Source: Candidatus Atribacteria bacterium
GTDB taxonomy: Bacteria; Atribacterota; Atribacteria; Atribacterales; Atribacteraceae
DNA length: 6,789 bases
Direction: 5' to 3'
Assembly (NCBI GenBank): GCA_003561145.1
Contig: PWXL01000106.1
Coordinates: forward strand, 1 to 6,789
Every line of letters starts with the position of its first letter. Positions within the stretch are counted from its first letter, which is position 1. Of this stretch, positions 1 to 5,435 are shown piece after piece. The position numbers and the translations under genes are program-made. A model generated the notes under the pieces. The model was not told where the DNA came from. It did not search any database and worked only from the letters and a program-made list of their open reading frames with translations.

Positions 1-374
1 ACTTTGGCCCGCAATAAGGACGTAAGAGCCTCCTCTTCTCCTCTACCCAGGCGTTCGCATTCTTGGAGAAGGGGTTCCACCCGGAAATCGCGCAACCGGT
101 ATACTGCGTCCAGAAAGCCACGCCGAACATCGTCGTAAAAATAGTGCAGTTCCTTGGGGAATATCGCTCCAAAAACCAGCGTACGCTGCCGGCGCATGGC
201 ACTGGCGAGCTTGTTTACCCTGTAATTGAGCGTGTGAGCAACTTCGAGTACCTTTGTTCGTGTTTCCGGCTTGATTCCCGGACGGTTATGGAGTGCCCGG
301 TCAACGGTACCAATGGTATACCCGGATATTTGAGCGATTTTTTTGATGGTGGGTCGCTCCGGCACCGGTTTCAT
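1..374 (-). CDS. LacI-family transcriptional regulator, N-terminal part (cut by window edge)
   Basis: The reverse strand is open from an ATG at 374-372 to the window edge, giving 124 codons. Residues 9-31 form a LacI-type helix-turn-helix (PTIKKIAQISGYTIGTVDRA, then LHNRPG), followed by KPETRTKVLEVAHTLNYRVN and a hinge segment near 53-62 (VNKLASAMRR). From residue 66 the first strand and helix of a periplasmic-binding-protein-like effector domain begin (LVFGAIFPKELHYFYDDVRRGF). The GTVDRALHNRPGI signature is common in a LacI subfamily with ribose-binding-like sensor domains, so the effector is probably a sugar or related small molecule (inference). No in-frame start lies close upstream of the ATG. 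A GGGAG lies 13 nt before it, a rather long spacing. The gene diverges from the DUF1624 gene at 639 and has its own consensus promoter and a palindrome in its leader. The C-terminal two thirds of a usual 330-350 aa protein are outside the window. Confidence 0.9.
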   Translation of the reverse strand, partial: MKPVPERPTIKKIAQISGYTIGTVDRALHNRPGIKPETRTKVLEVAHTLNYRVNKLASAMRRQRTLVFGAIFPKELHYFYDDVRRGFLDAVYRLRDFRVEPLLQECERLGRGEEEALTSLLRAK

Positions 375-391
375 AGGCCGAAATGTACTCC

Positions 392-405
392 CGTTAACGT
401 TAACG
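392..405. promoter_or_regulatory. CG-centred palindromic operator for the minus-strand LacI gene
   Basis: CGTTAACGTTAACG is a perfect 14-bp palindrome with the central CG typical of LacI-family operators. On the minus strand it covers about +7 to +20 relative to the start site predicted from the promoter at 418-446, where a bound repressor would block transcription. Autorepression by the adjacent regulator is the simplest reading; this is inferred from position and symmetry. Confidence 0.7.
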
Positions 406-417
406 TAGTGTGAAAAC

Positions 418-446
418 ATTATATGAAAGGGTGCAAAGCTTGTCAA
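418..446 (-). promoter_or_regulatory. Consensus sigma70/sigmaA promoter for the minus-strand LacI gene
   Basis: Read on the minus strand, TTGACA (446-441) and TATAAT (423-418) are separated by exactly 17 bases, a full match to the housekeeping consensus. The predicted start is near 411, leaving a leader of about 37 nt before the ATG at 374. So strong a promoter beside an operator suggests a gene controlled mainly by repression. Confidence 0.85.
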
Positions 447-451
447 GCTCC

Positions 452-496
452 CGAATTGAAGCCTTGTCGAATTGAAGCCTGTGGTTATTCAATTCG
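452..496. repeat. Three-copy CGAATTGAA element (two direct, one inverted)
   Basis: CGAATTGAAGCCT occurs at 452-464 and again at 468-480 (13 identical bases, period 16). The first nine bases recur inverted at 488-496 (TTCAATTCG), making a 9-bp inverted repeat with 468-476 around an 11-base spacer. The array lies wholly between the -35 elements of the two divergent promoters, the usual place for activator or shared regulator sites. The binding protein is unknown, and the motif does not resemble the CG-centred palindrome at 392-405. Confidence 0.6.
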
Positions 497-501
497 TTCA
501 G

Positions 502-530
502 AAGACATGGAGGAAATTAATAAGTATAAT
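502..530 (+). promoter_or_regulatory. Putative promoter of the DUF1624 gene
   Basis: An exact TATAAT at 525-530 is preceded, after a 17-base spacer, by AAGACA at 502-507 (four of six bases of TTGACA). Transcription would start near 537, giving a leader of about 100 nt before the ATG at 639. The weak -35 is compatible with help from an activator at the repeats immediately upstream. Confidence 0.55.
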
Positions 531-556
531 GTTTGGCAGTTTCTAATGCGTAAACA

Positions 557-587
557 TGTATCCAGTATTCAGAAAATGAAGGATACA
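557..587 (+). other. Possible stem-loop in the leader of the DUF1624 gene
   Basis: TGTATCC (557-563) and GGATACA (581-587) are exact inverted repeats around 17 bases. They lie in the predicted leader transcript between the promoter and the ribosome binding sites. The stem is short and no known riboswitch is recognised. Confidence 0.25.
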
Positions 588-638
588 GTGTCGGGATTGA
601 ATATAAGGAGGAATGATGAGAGGAGAAAATAGCTGAAT

Positions 639-1394
639 ATGGTTACAGCTAGTCCCATTGTACGGTTTTGGGAAGTTGACTTTTGGCGTGGATTGGCAGT
701 GACCGGGATGATTGTCTACCACCTGGTTTATAACCTTTCCGCTTTCGGTCCGTATAACCTTAACCCGTATAGTGGTTTTTGGTTGTTTTTCCAGCGCGGT
801 GTCGCCATCTCCTTCCTTACCCTCGTGGGGATATCATTATCTTTGGCGCATGACCGCCTGCTGCTGCGAAGCAAGGTCCCTGAATTTTCCAGGTTCGGCA
901 GCAGGGGAGGGAAAATATTTCTCTACGGATTAGCCATTACCGTAGTGACGTATTTTTTTCTTGGTGATTGGTATGTTCGTTTCGGGGTACTTCACTGTAT
1001 TGGAATTTCGATAATCCTGGGGTACTTTTTTCTTCGTTTTTACTGGGTGAATCTTGTTCTCGGGCTTTTCATCATTGCAGCCGGGTGGATGTTGTACTAC
1101 CAGGCATTCCCCTTTTCTTTTTTCATCTGGTTGGGTTTCAGGCCTTACGGAATGTATACTGTAGATTACTTTCCTCTACTTCCATGGTTCGGTGTAGTTC
1201 TCTTGGGGGTTTTCCTGGGAAAAACCCTGTATCCGGGCTATCGGCGGGGCTTTCGCATTCCTGACTTTTCCAATATACCTCCGTTGGCTTTTTTCGGTTA
1301 TTGCGGGCGGCATTCCCTTACTATCTACCTTCTTCACCAGCCGGTGTTGATCGCAGTTCTTGCACTTTTTGGATTGATTGCCTTCAGTTGGTAG
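639..1394 (+). CDS. DUF1624 / HGSNAT-like multi-pass membrane acyltransferase family protein
   Basis: A 251-residue integral membrane protein with about seven hydrophobic segments (roughly 18-36, 45-68, 92-109, 113-133, 135-153, 178-196 and 227-249). Family signatures visible: the N-terminal WEVDFWRGLAV with MIVYHLVY (Trp16, Arg17, His28), RFGVLHCIGIS (His119), FPLLPWFGVVLLG (Trp183), and the C-terminal GRHSLTIYLLHQP (His225, His233, Pro235). These match the DUF1624 family (PF07786), related to the catalytic domain of heparan-alpha-glucosaminide N-acetyltransferase, which uses cytosolic acetyl-CoA to acetylate a terminal glucosamine across a membrane. Whether this bacterial member acetylates a sugar is unproven. 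An in-frame TAG at 630-632 limits the start, and ATG 639 is the first start after it. Its own Shine-Dalgarno is weak (GGAGA, about 12 nt away); a better AAGGAGG at 605-611 serves a seven-codon ORF ending 2 nt upstream. It diverges from a LacI-type regulator, its likely controller. Confidence 0.85.
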   Translation: MVTASPIVRFWEVDFWRGLAVTGMIVYHLVYNLSAFGPYNLNPYSGFWLFFQRGVAISFLTLVGISLSLAHDRLLLRSKVPEFSRFGSRGGKIFLYGLAITVVTYFFLGDWYVRFGVLHCIGISIILGYFFLRFYWVNLVLGLFIIAAGWMLYYQAFPFSFFIWLGFRPYGMYTVDYFPLLPWFGVVLLGVFLGKTLYPGYRRGFRIPDFSNIPPLAFFGYCGRHSLTIYLLHQPVLIAVLALFGLIAFSW

Positions 1395-1646
1395 TCACTC
1401 CACAACGCCCTGGAGAGGTGTTGGGGGGATTCCTTCAAGTTGGTCAATGAATTGTTGGAAAAGGTTCATAGAGGACTTGGTGAAATGAAGACCCCGGTTT
1501 ATGGAGTTGGCGATCGTAAGAAGGTTTAATCAATGTCAAAGAAGGAGGTACATAAGAAGAGTACCGGCTTGTCCGGTTGAGGAATGAGGTGGAATATAAA
1601 ACCACTTCCCACTGTTATTTTCTTTGTATTCAGGGAGGTGAATTCG
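1395..1646. other. Intergenic region with weak hairpins, no convincing gene
   Basis: About 250 bases between the DUF1624 gene and pncA. There is no clear terminator after 1394. Weak inverted repeats occur at 1563-1577 (ACCGG/CCGGT, 5-base loop) and 1586-1608 (GAGGTGG/CCACTTC with one wobble pair, 9-base loop); the second is followed by a T-rich stretch around 1613-1630 and could be a weak terminator. TATAAA at 1595-1600 has no good -35 partner. The frame of the DUF1624 gene stays open for 44 more codons after its TAG, up to a TAA, which chance can explain. Confidence 0.4.
1633..1640 (+). promoter_or_regulatory. Ribosome binding site that sets the pncA start
   Basis: GGGAGGTG ends six bases before ATG 1647. 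It selects this codon over an in-frame ATG at 1584, which would add 21 residues unlike any nicotinamidase N-terminus and has no good Shine-Dalgarno. Confidence 0.8.
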
Positions 1647-2216
1647 ATGAAAGAATATAATACCTCTTTTACACATGGAGATGCGTTAATAGTGGTTGAT
1701 GTGCAGAATGATTTTTGTCCAGGAGGAGCCTTGGCGGTTGAAAACGGCGATGCAGTCGTACCCGTTTTGAACAGGTGGATTGCTGATGCTGAAAAAAATA
1801 ATCTTCCAGTATATGCTTCACGGGACTGGCACCCCTTAGAACATATAAGTTTCAAAGAAAACGGTGGTGTATGGCCCCCTCACTGCGTTCAAGATACGGA
1901 CGGGGCACGCTTTCACCCGGATCTTGAGCTTCCCGATAGGGCGGTTATTGTCACCAAGGGTGTCCGCTTTGACCAGGATCAAAATTCGGTCTTCGACCAA
2001 ACAGGACTGGCGATGCACCTGCAGAAAAAAGGTATCAAGCGGTTGTGGATGGGCGGTCTCGCTGAAGATGTCTGTGTCCTTGCTTCTGTTTTGTACGCCC
2101 GGAAAGAAGACTTTGATGTCATGGTGATCAAGGACGCCACCAGACCGGTTGAGGCCTCCGGTGGAGAAAAAGCACGACAGAAGATGCAAGAAGCCGGGGC
2201 AAATATAGCAGAGTAA
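1647..2216 (+). CDS. pncA: Nicotinamidase (isochorismatase-like cysteine hydrolase)
   Basis: A 189-residue cytoplasmic enzyme, close to the usual length for the family. It hydrolyses nicotinamide to nicotinate and ammonia for NAD salvage; many homologues also deamidate pyrazinamide. The catalytic triad is visible as Asp18 (in LIVVDVQNDFCPGGAL), Lys104 (VTKGVRF) and Cys143 (GLAEDVCVLAS). The metal site is Asp60, His62 and His66 (SRDWHPLEHISF) plus His79 (WPPHCV). The WPPHCVQDTDGARFHP segment separates nicotinamidases from other isochorismatase-fold hydrolases, so the specific call is well supported. The start is set by the ribosome binding site at 1633-1640. It is not closely coupled to either neighbour (over 250 bases on each side), so it is probably its own unit, although readthrough from the DUF1624 gene is possible as no clear terminator separates them. 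No link to the sugar-transport operon is apparent beyond proximity. Confidence 0.93.
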   Translation: MKEYNTSFTHGDALIVVDVQNDFCPGGALAVENGDAVVPVLNRWIADAEKNNLPVYASRDWHPLEHISFKENGGVWPPHCVQDTDGARFHPDLELPDRAVIVTKGVRFDQDQNSVFDQTGLAMHLQKKGIKRLWMGGLAEDVCVLASVLYARKEDFDVMVIKDATRPVEASGGEKARQKMQEAGANIAE

Positions 2217-2270
2217 AAAAAGAGTCAAGCTGGGTAACCGGCGCGACGTTCATGATAGACAGATGGAGGG

Positions 2271-2284
2271 TACCTGGCCAGGTA
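2271..2284. promoter_or_regulatory. Perfect 14-bp palindrome, candidate protein-binding site
   Basis: TACCTGGCCAGGTA equals its own reverse complement. With no loop it cannot fold well as RNA, so a dimeric DNA-binding protein is the more natural reader. It lies 55 bases after pncA and about 280 bases before the next promoter. The half GCCAGGT recurs at 2314-2320. Confidence 0.35.
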
Positions 2285-2285
2285 A

Positions 2286-2306
2286 ATGCACAACATGGTT
2301 GTGTAT
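2286..2306. repeat. Imperfect inverted repeat with 3-base loop
   Basis: CACAAC (2289-2294) and GTTGTG (2298-2303) flank ATG. The pairing extends outward through a G-T wobble to two more pairs, making a nine-pair stem. No T-run follows, so it is not a standard terminator; it may be a DNA site or a small RNA hairpin. It starts two bases after the palindrome at 2271-2284. Confidence 0.35.
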
Positions 2307-2553
2307 TCAGAATGCCAGGTCTCTTTCACCTTCTTCTCTTCGGCGCAAGCGTTTTTCGGTGGACTTACATATATTCGGGTCGGATCTTTGCGAATATGAT
2401 GTATCCACGGATGGTTTCTTCACCGATACACAGGTAGAATCATCTATGATCAATGAGATAAGAACGACATCCATTTCCCGGTAAGTGCTTACTGCTACTT
2501 CGGCACTTTACACCCGACTCAAGACTACCGGCTCACAACTCACACATATAGGG

Positions 2554-2582
2554 TTGACAAAGTAATATGATAACGATATCAT
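2554..2582 (+). promoter_or_regulatory. Promoter of the regulator-permease-binding protein operon
   Basis: TTGACA at 2554-2559 matches consensus exactly, and after 17 bases TATCAT at 2577-2582 matches five of six bases of TATAAT. Transcription would begin near 2589, about 18 nt before ATG 2607. The operator at 2566-2583 covers the spacer and the whole -10. Confidence 0.8.
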
Positions 2583-2583
2583 A
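2566..2583. promoter_or_regulatory. LacI-type operator overlapping the -10
   Basis: TATGATAACGATATCATA is an 18-bp palindrome with a central CG and only one non-matching symmetric pair on each side of the centre's flank (A/A at 2573 and 2576). It overlaps the promoter spacer and -10, so binding would exclude RNA polymerase. The regulator encoded immediately downstream is the obvious candidate, giving autorepression of the operon. A near-copy lies inside that gene at 2902-2926. Confidence 0.75.
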
Positions 2584-2606
2584 AATAAAAATTGGAATTA
2601 CAGGTC

Positions 2607-3635
2607 ATGGAGAAGAAGAACGTTACCATCAAAGATGTAGCCAGAAAAGCAGGAGTTTCGGTTCCAACAGCCAGCCGCGCACTGGCCGGTTATGGATATG
2701 TAAAAAGGGAAACAAGGGAAAAAGTACTGAAATCTGCAAAAAATCTAGGTTATCAATTGAATTTTGTAGCCAAGAGCCTGAGAACGCGTAAGACGCAAAC
2801 TATTGGATATCTCTTGCCTGATATTACGAATCCCTTTTATGCAGGGATAGCCAGAGGTATTCAAGATGTATCATTTACTCGGGGATACAATGCTATTATC
2901 TGTAATAATGATAACGATATCCTAAAAACGCAGCAGTTATTCAAAATGTTTATCCGCAACCGGGTGGAGGGGGTAATCTATTCAGTGCCTTTTAATGAAG
3001 CTTTATCTGAAATAGTTGAAATTGTAAAAAACAACGGGATACCGGTCGTGAATTGCTATGGCTCAACACGGGCGCCTGCTTCGGACGTGGTGACCGGGAA
3101 TGTATCCGAAGGCTGTTACAAGGCGACAATGTATCTTCTTGAGTTAGGACATCGTGATATCGCATTTTTAAAGGTTCGAGGCAGTGGAATTAACGCCAGG
3201 CGTCTTGAAGGTTGCAAAAAAGCTTTCGAAGAATTCGGACTTCATGTTCACCCGAACCTCGTTATCGAAGCGGATGATTTTACCCAGCACAGCGGGTACC
3301 TCAATACGAAAATCATGTTTGCACAATCAAAAAGACCTTCTGCACTCTTTGCATTTAACGAGCGATTGGCTATGGGTGTCCTCAAAGCAGCTAAAGAATT
3401 GGGTATCGTCATTCCCAACGACATGTCTTTGATCGGAGTAGATGATATTATGGCTGAGCTCCTCGAGCCCCCATTGACGAGCGTGGCCATACCCACATAT
3501 GAAGCGGGGAGAACGGCAGCTTCACTTCTGTTCAACCGGGTTGAAAAAGGGAACAACGAATTGCCGGTTCGGCATATGCTTGTTGAAGAGCTGCTCAAAA
3601 TAAGAGCTTCGACCGGTAAGGCAGATCAGGAGTAG
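2607..3635 (+). CDS. LacI-family transcriptional regulator of the sugar ABC operon
   Basis: A complete 342-residue LacI/GalR regulator of normal family length. The helix-turn-helix is at about 6-28 (VTIKDVARKAGVSVPTASRA), followed by YVKRETREKVLKSAKNLGYQ and the hinge helix NFVAKSLRTRKT (52-63), where Leu58 is the expected minor-groove residue. The effector-binding domain runs from about 64 to 335, with typical landmarks: TIGYLLPDITNPFYAGIARG (65-84), RVEGVIYSVP (119-128), LGHRDIAFLKV (180-190), PSALFAFNERLAMGVLKAAKELG (244-266) and LIGVDDIMAELLEPPLTSVA (275-294). ATG 2607 is chosen because MEKKNVTIKDVA fits the family; a TTG at 2592 would add five residues. Neither has a strong Shine-Dalgarno, so translation may be modest. 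It begins the operon, with permease 1 starting 18 bases after its stop, so it probably represses itself and the transporter until a sugar ligand binds. The exact ligand is unknown. Confidence 0.93.
   Translation: MEKKNVTIKDVARKAGVSVPTASRALAGYGYVKRETREKVLKSAKNLGYQLNFVAKSLRTRKTQTIGYLLPDITNPFYAGIARGIQDVSFTRGYNAIICNNDNDILKTQQLFKMFIRNRVEGVIYSVPFNEALSEIVEIVKNNGIPVVNCYGSTRAPASDVVTGNVSEGCYKATMYLLELGHRDIAFLKVRGSGINARRLEGCKKAFEEFGLHVHPNLVIEADDFTQHSGYLNTKIMFAQSKRPSALFAFNERLAMGVLKAAKELGIVIPNDMSLIGVDDIMAELLEPPLTSVAIPTYEAGRTAASLLFNRVEKGNNELPVRHMLVEELLKIRASTGKADQE
2902..2926. promoter_or_regulatory. Second copy of the operator inside the regulator gene
   Basis: ATGATAACGATATC at 2908-2921 is identical to 2567-2580 in the promoter operator. 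Allowing one inserted base and one mismatch, the match extends over GTAAT before it and TAAA after it, covering 2902-2926 against 2562-2585. Centre-to-centre distance is 341 bp. It encodes the ordinary LacI-family residues NNDNDILK, so coding constraint could explain part of the match, but not the flanking identity as easily. Confidence 0.5.
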
Positions 3636-3653
3636 AAGGACAAGGAGGAAAAT

Positions 3654-4511
3654 ATGAGACACAAAAAAGCACTGATTCTCTTATTGGTCATTCCCTTCTT
3701 ATTTTTTGTGCTCAGTCATTTGCTGCCTTTTTTCTATGGGATCAGGCTCTCGTTTTTTGACTGGAGAGGAAACTATGTCGGATTTAAAAATTTTGTAGCC
3801 GTTTTTAACGACCAGGCATTTTGGGACTCCATCCGGTTTACCTTACTTTACAGTGGAGTAGTAACGTTGGGTATGACGGCCCTTGGCCTGTTTATAGGGG
3901 TATTTATAAGCTCGCTCGGTTTTGGCCAGGGTTTCGCAAAATCGGTACTGCTCATTCCCTGGGCTATTTCTCTGACCGCATGGGGGCTTCTTTCCCAAAT
4001 CGCTCTCAGTCAGCAGTATGGCGTGGTGAACGACTTCCTATTGCGCTTCGGATTTATTCAGAGCCGCCTTGCCTGGTTGGGTGATACGACATTGGCTCCT
4101 TATTCAGTTATTTTGGCCCGTATCTTTCGTGATGTTTGGTTCAGCGGGTTGTTGTTTCTCGCCGCATGTCAGCTTATACCGGTAGAGCTCTACGAGGAAA
4201 GCCGCGTAGCGGGTGCCGGGGTGTTGCAAAATTTTATTTACGTGACCCTCCCCTCACTCAGAACGACCATTCTTTTTGTGGGGACCATCCTCTTCATATT
4301 TTCACTCCAGGAGTTCGACCTCATCTTTTCACTTACCGGCGGAGGACCGGGCATGGCTACCGAAGTAGCTTCTCTGAATATATACCGTCATGGGATCCGC
4401 TATGGCAACTATGAATATGGGATTGCCATTTCCACCATCTGGAGCCTGTTCATTTCTCTTTTTGTGGTCACTATATTTGCTCCGCTGCAAAGGAGGATGT
4501 TGGAACAATGA
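3654..4511 (+). CDS. Carbohydrate ABC transporter permease, MalF/UgpA-like
   Basis: A 285-residue inner-membrane permease of the binding-protein-dependent sugar importers (CUT1 type). It has about six hydrophobic segments (roughly 6-27, 63-86, 96-115, 148-171, 204-222 and 255-276). The cytoplasmic EAA loop, which docks on the ATPase, is at 179-200 (LYEESRVAGAGVLQNFIYVT, then LP). The FDLIFSLTGGGPGMATEVAS segment (221-240) is characteristic of the first permease in such pairs. It has no long N-terminal extension, unlike enterobacterial MalF. AAGGAGG at 3642-3648 lies five bases before the ATG. Its last four bases overlap the start of the next permease (ATGA), indicating translational coupling and a heterodimeric channel. 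The substrate is probably a sugar or oligosaccharide; the identity cannot be read from the sequence. Confidence 0.93.
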   Translation: MRHKKALILLLVIPFLFFVLSHLLPFFYGIRLSFFDWRGNYVGFKNFVAVFNDQAFWDSIRFTLLYSGVVTLGMTALGLFIGVFISSLGFGQGFAKSVLLIPWAISLTAWGLLSQIALSQQYGVVNDFLLRFGFIQSRLAWLGDTTLAPYSVILARIFRDVWFSGLLFLAACQLIPVELYEESRVAGAGVLQNFIYVTLPSLRTTILFVGTILFIFSLQEFDLIFSLTGGGPGMATEVASLNIYRHGIRYGNYEYGIAISTIWSLFISLFVVTIFAPLQRRMLEQ

Positions 4512-5347
4512 AAAAAAAGAGAAAATTTCGTTTTCATGTTTTCCTCCAGGTGATTGGATTGGTATTCATCGCAATATTGACTATTTTTCCCATCTATTGG
4601 ACTCTGAATGTCTCACTATTGCCGGAAAGGGAAATCATGCGAACAAGGCCTCATTATTTTCCCCCTCCCGATGTGGCCAACTTGGACTCCTACTCTGAGA
4701 TATTCACCCGTTATGATGTGTTGAGAAACATGTTCAATTCAATCATCATTGTTGTTCCCGCTTCACTCATAACACTCATGCTCAGTTTTGCCATTGCCTA
4801 TGCGGTAGCAAAATACACTTTCAAATGGAAGAAAATTTTTCTGTACGGCATTATCTGGCTCATGGCGCTTCCCTGGATCGTCTATGTCCTCCCCATATTT
4901 CAGGTAGCAAACAGTTTGCGGTTACTCGATACCCATGTACTGATGATCCTGCTCTATGGTTTCAGCGGAATCCCTTTATTCACCTGGTTTGCTCTTCCTT
5001 ATCTATATGATTTCCCCAGCGAGATGATCGACGCCGGACGTTTGGATGGATGCACTGAAATAGCGATTCTCCTGCGCATTGTCATGCCTACTCTGAAAAA
5101 TGCAATGCTGGCACTCTTCATCCTCCGTTTTATCTGGGCTTACAACGACCTGTTGTATGCCCTTTCCTTTACCTTCCATAGGGCGAAAATGATCATGCCA
5201 ACCCTGCTTGAGTTTCCCGGCTATACGGCTATGCCGTTTGCCCAAATGGCGGCGGGTGGCTTTATCGCTGTACTTCCAATTCTTCTGATTGTTATATTTT
5301 TCCAGAATTACGTAGTCAGCGGATTGACGGGAAGAACCTTCAAATAA
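4508..5347 (+). CDS. Carbohydrate ABC transporter permease, MalG/UgpE-like
   Basis: A 279-residue permease, the partner of the preceding gene. Hydrophobic segments lie at about 12-34, 75-100, 110-132, 142-163, 197-215 and 247-269. The N-terminus is basic (MKKKRKFRFH). The EAA loop is clear at 171-198 (SEMIDAGRLDGCTEIAILLR, IVMPTLKNAM), with the usual Asp-Ala-Gly-x-x-Asp-Gly pattern, and the C-terminus GLTGRTFK resembles the GLTxG ending of the MalG group. FPIYWTLNVSL (27-37) and the PHYFPP stretch (48-53) are typical of the N-terminal region. AAGGAGG at 4490-4496, inside the end of the upstream gene, lies 11 bases before the ATG, and start and stop codons overlap as ATGA. Together with the preceding permease it forms the membrane channel; the ATPase they need is not encoded in the window. 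Confidence 0.93.
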   Translation: MKKKRKFRFHVFLQVIGLVFIAILTIFPIYWTLNVSLLPEREIMRTRPHYFPPPDVANLDSYSEIFTRYDVLRNMFNSIIIVVPASLITLMLSFAIAYAVAKYTFKWKKIFLYGIIWLMALPWIVYVLPIFQVANSLRLLDTHVLMILLYGFSGIPLFTWFALPYLYDFPSEMIDAGRLDGCTEIAILLRIVMPTLKNAMLALFILRFIWAYNDLLYALSFTFHRAKMIMPTLLEFPGYTAMPFAQMAAGGFIAVLPILLIVIFFQNYVVSGLTGRTFK

Positions 5348-5419
5348 GGAGGGAGGTGAAACAAACTCTACATCAGCTGTTGAGAGGCAAAACGTGACTT
5401 CAAGCAACAAATCTTATAC

Positions 5420-5426
5420 AAGGAGG
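5420..5426 (+). promoter_or_regulatory. Ribosome binding site that sets the binding-protein start
   Basis: AAGGAGG lies nine bases before ATG 5436. This selects that ATG over an in-frame GTG at 5394, which would put 14 polar residues ahead of the signal peptide. A separate purine-rich GGAGGGAGGTG at 5348-5358 directly follows the permease stop and has no suitable start codon after it. Confidence 0.7.
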
Positions 5427-5435
5427 ATTTCAGGA

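Larger units (their letters stand above)
2217..2553. other. Intergenic region upstream of the sugar-transport operon
   Basis: About 390 bases separate pncA from the next start at 2607. No ORF here has both a ribosome binding site and recognisable homology. The stretch holds two palindromic segments (2271-2284 and 2286-2306) and an imperfect inverted repeat AAGTGC/GCACTT (2483-2488 with 2503-2508). No terminator with a U-tract is seen after pncA. A short open frame at 2263-2484 has a motif faintly like PilZ but no supporting start signal. Confidence 0.4.

Noticed and set aside
63..413. Plus-strand open frame of 116 codons
   Set aside because: It is antisense to the LacI-family gene, whose helix-turn-helix is unmistakable on the minus strand; the plus-strand product shows no family features.
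423..632. Plus-strand open frame of 69 codons before the DUF1624 gene
   Set aside because: It begins inside the minus-strand -10 box and runs through both promoters and the repeats; no ribosome binding site and no recognisable domain.
1584..1646. Longer N-terminus for pncA
   Set aside because: The extra 21 residues do not resemble the family, and the strong ribosome binding site at 1633-1640 points to ATG 1647.
1836..2228. Minus-strand open frame of 130 codons
   Set aside because: It is antisense to pncA, whose catalytic residues are all present on the plus strand.
2252..2437. Short plus-strand open frame of 61 codons in the gap after pncA
   Set aside because: No ribosome binding site, overlaps the palindromes, no recognisable motif.
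2481..2509. Inverted repeat AAGTGC/GCACTT as a terminator or riboswitch
   Set aside because: Short stem, 14-base loop, no T-run after it, and no conserved RNA motif recognised.
5355..5396. Small GTG-started ORF (VKQTLHQLLRGKT) after the purine-rich stretch at 5348
   Set aside because: The start codon lies within the supposed ribosome binding site, leaving no spacing, and the product is only 13 residues.
5003..5410. Minus-strand open frame of 135 codons
   Set aside because: It is antisense to the second permease and its product has no family features.
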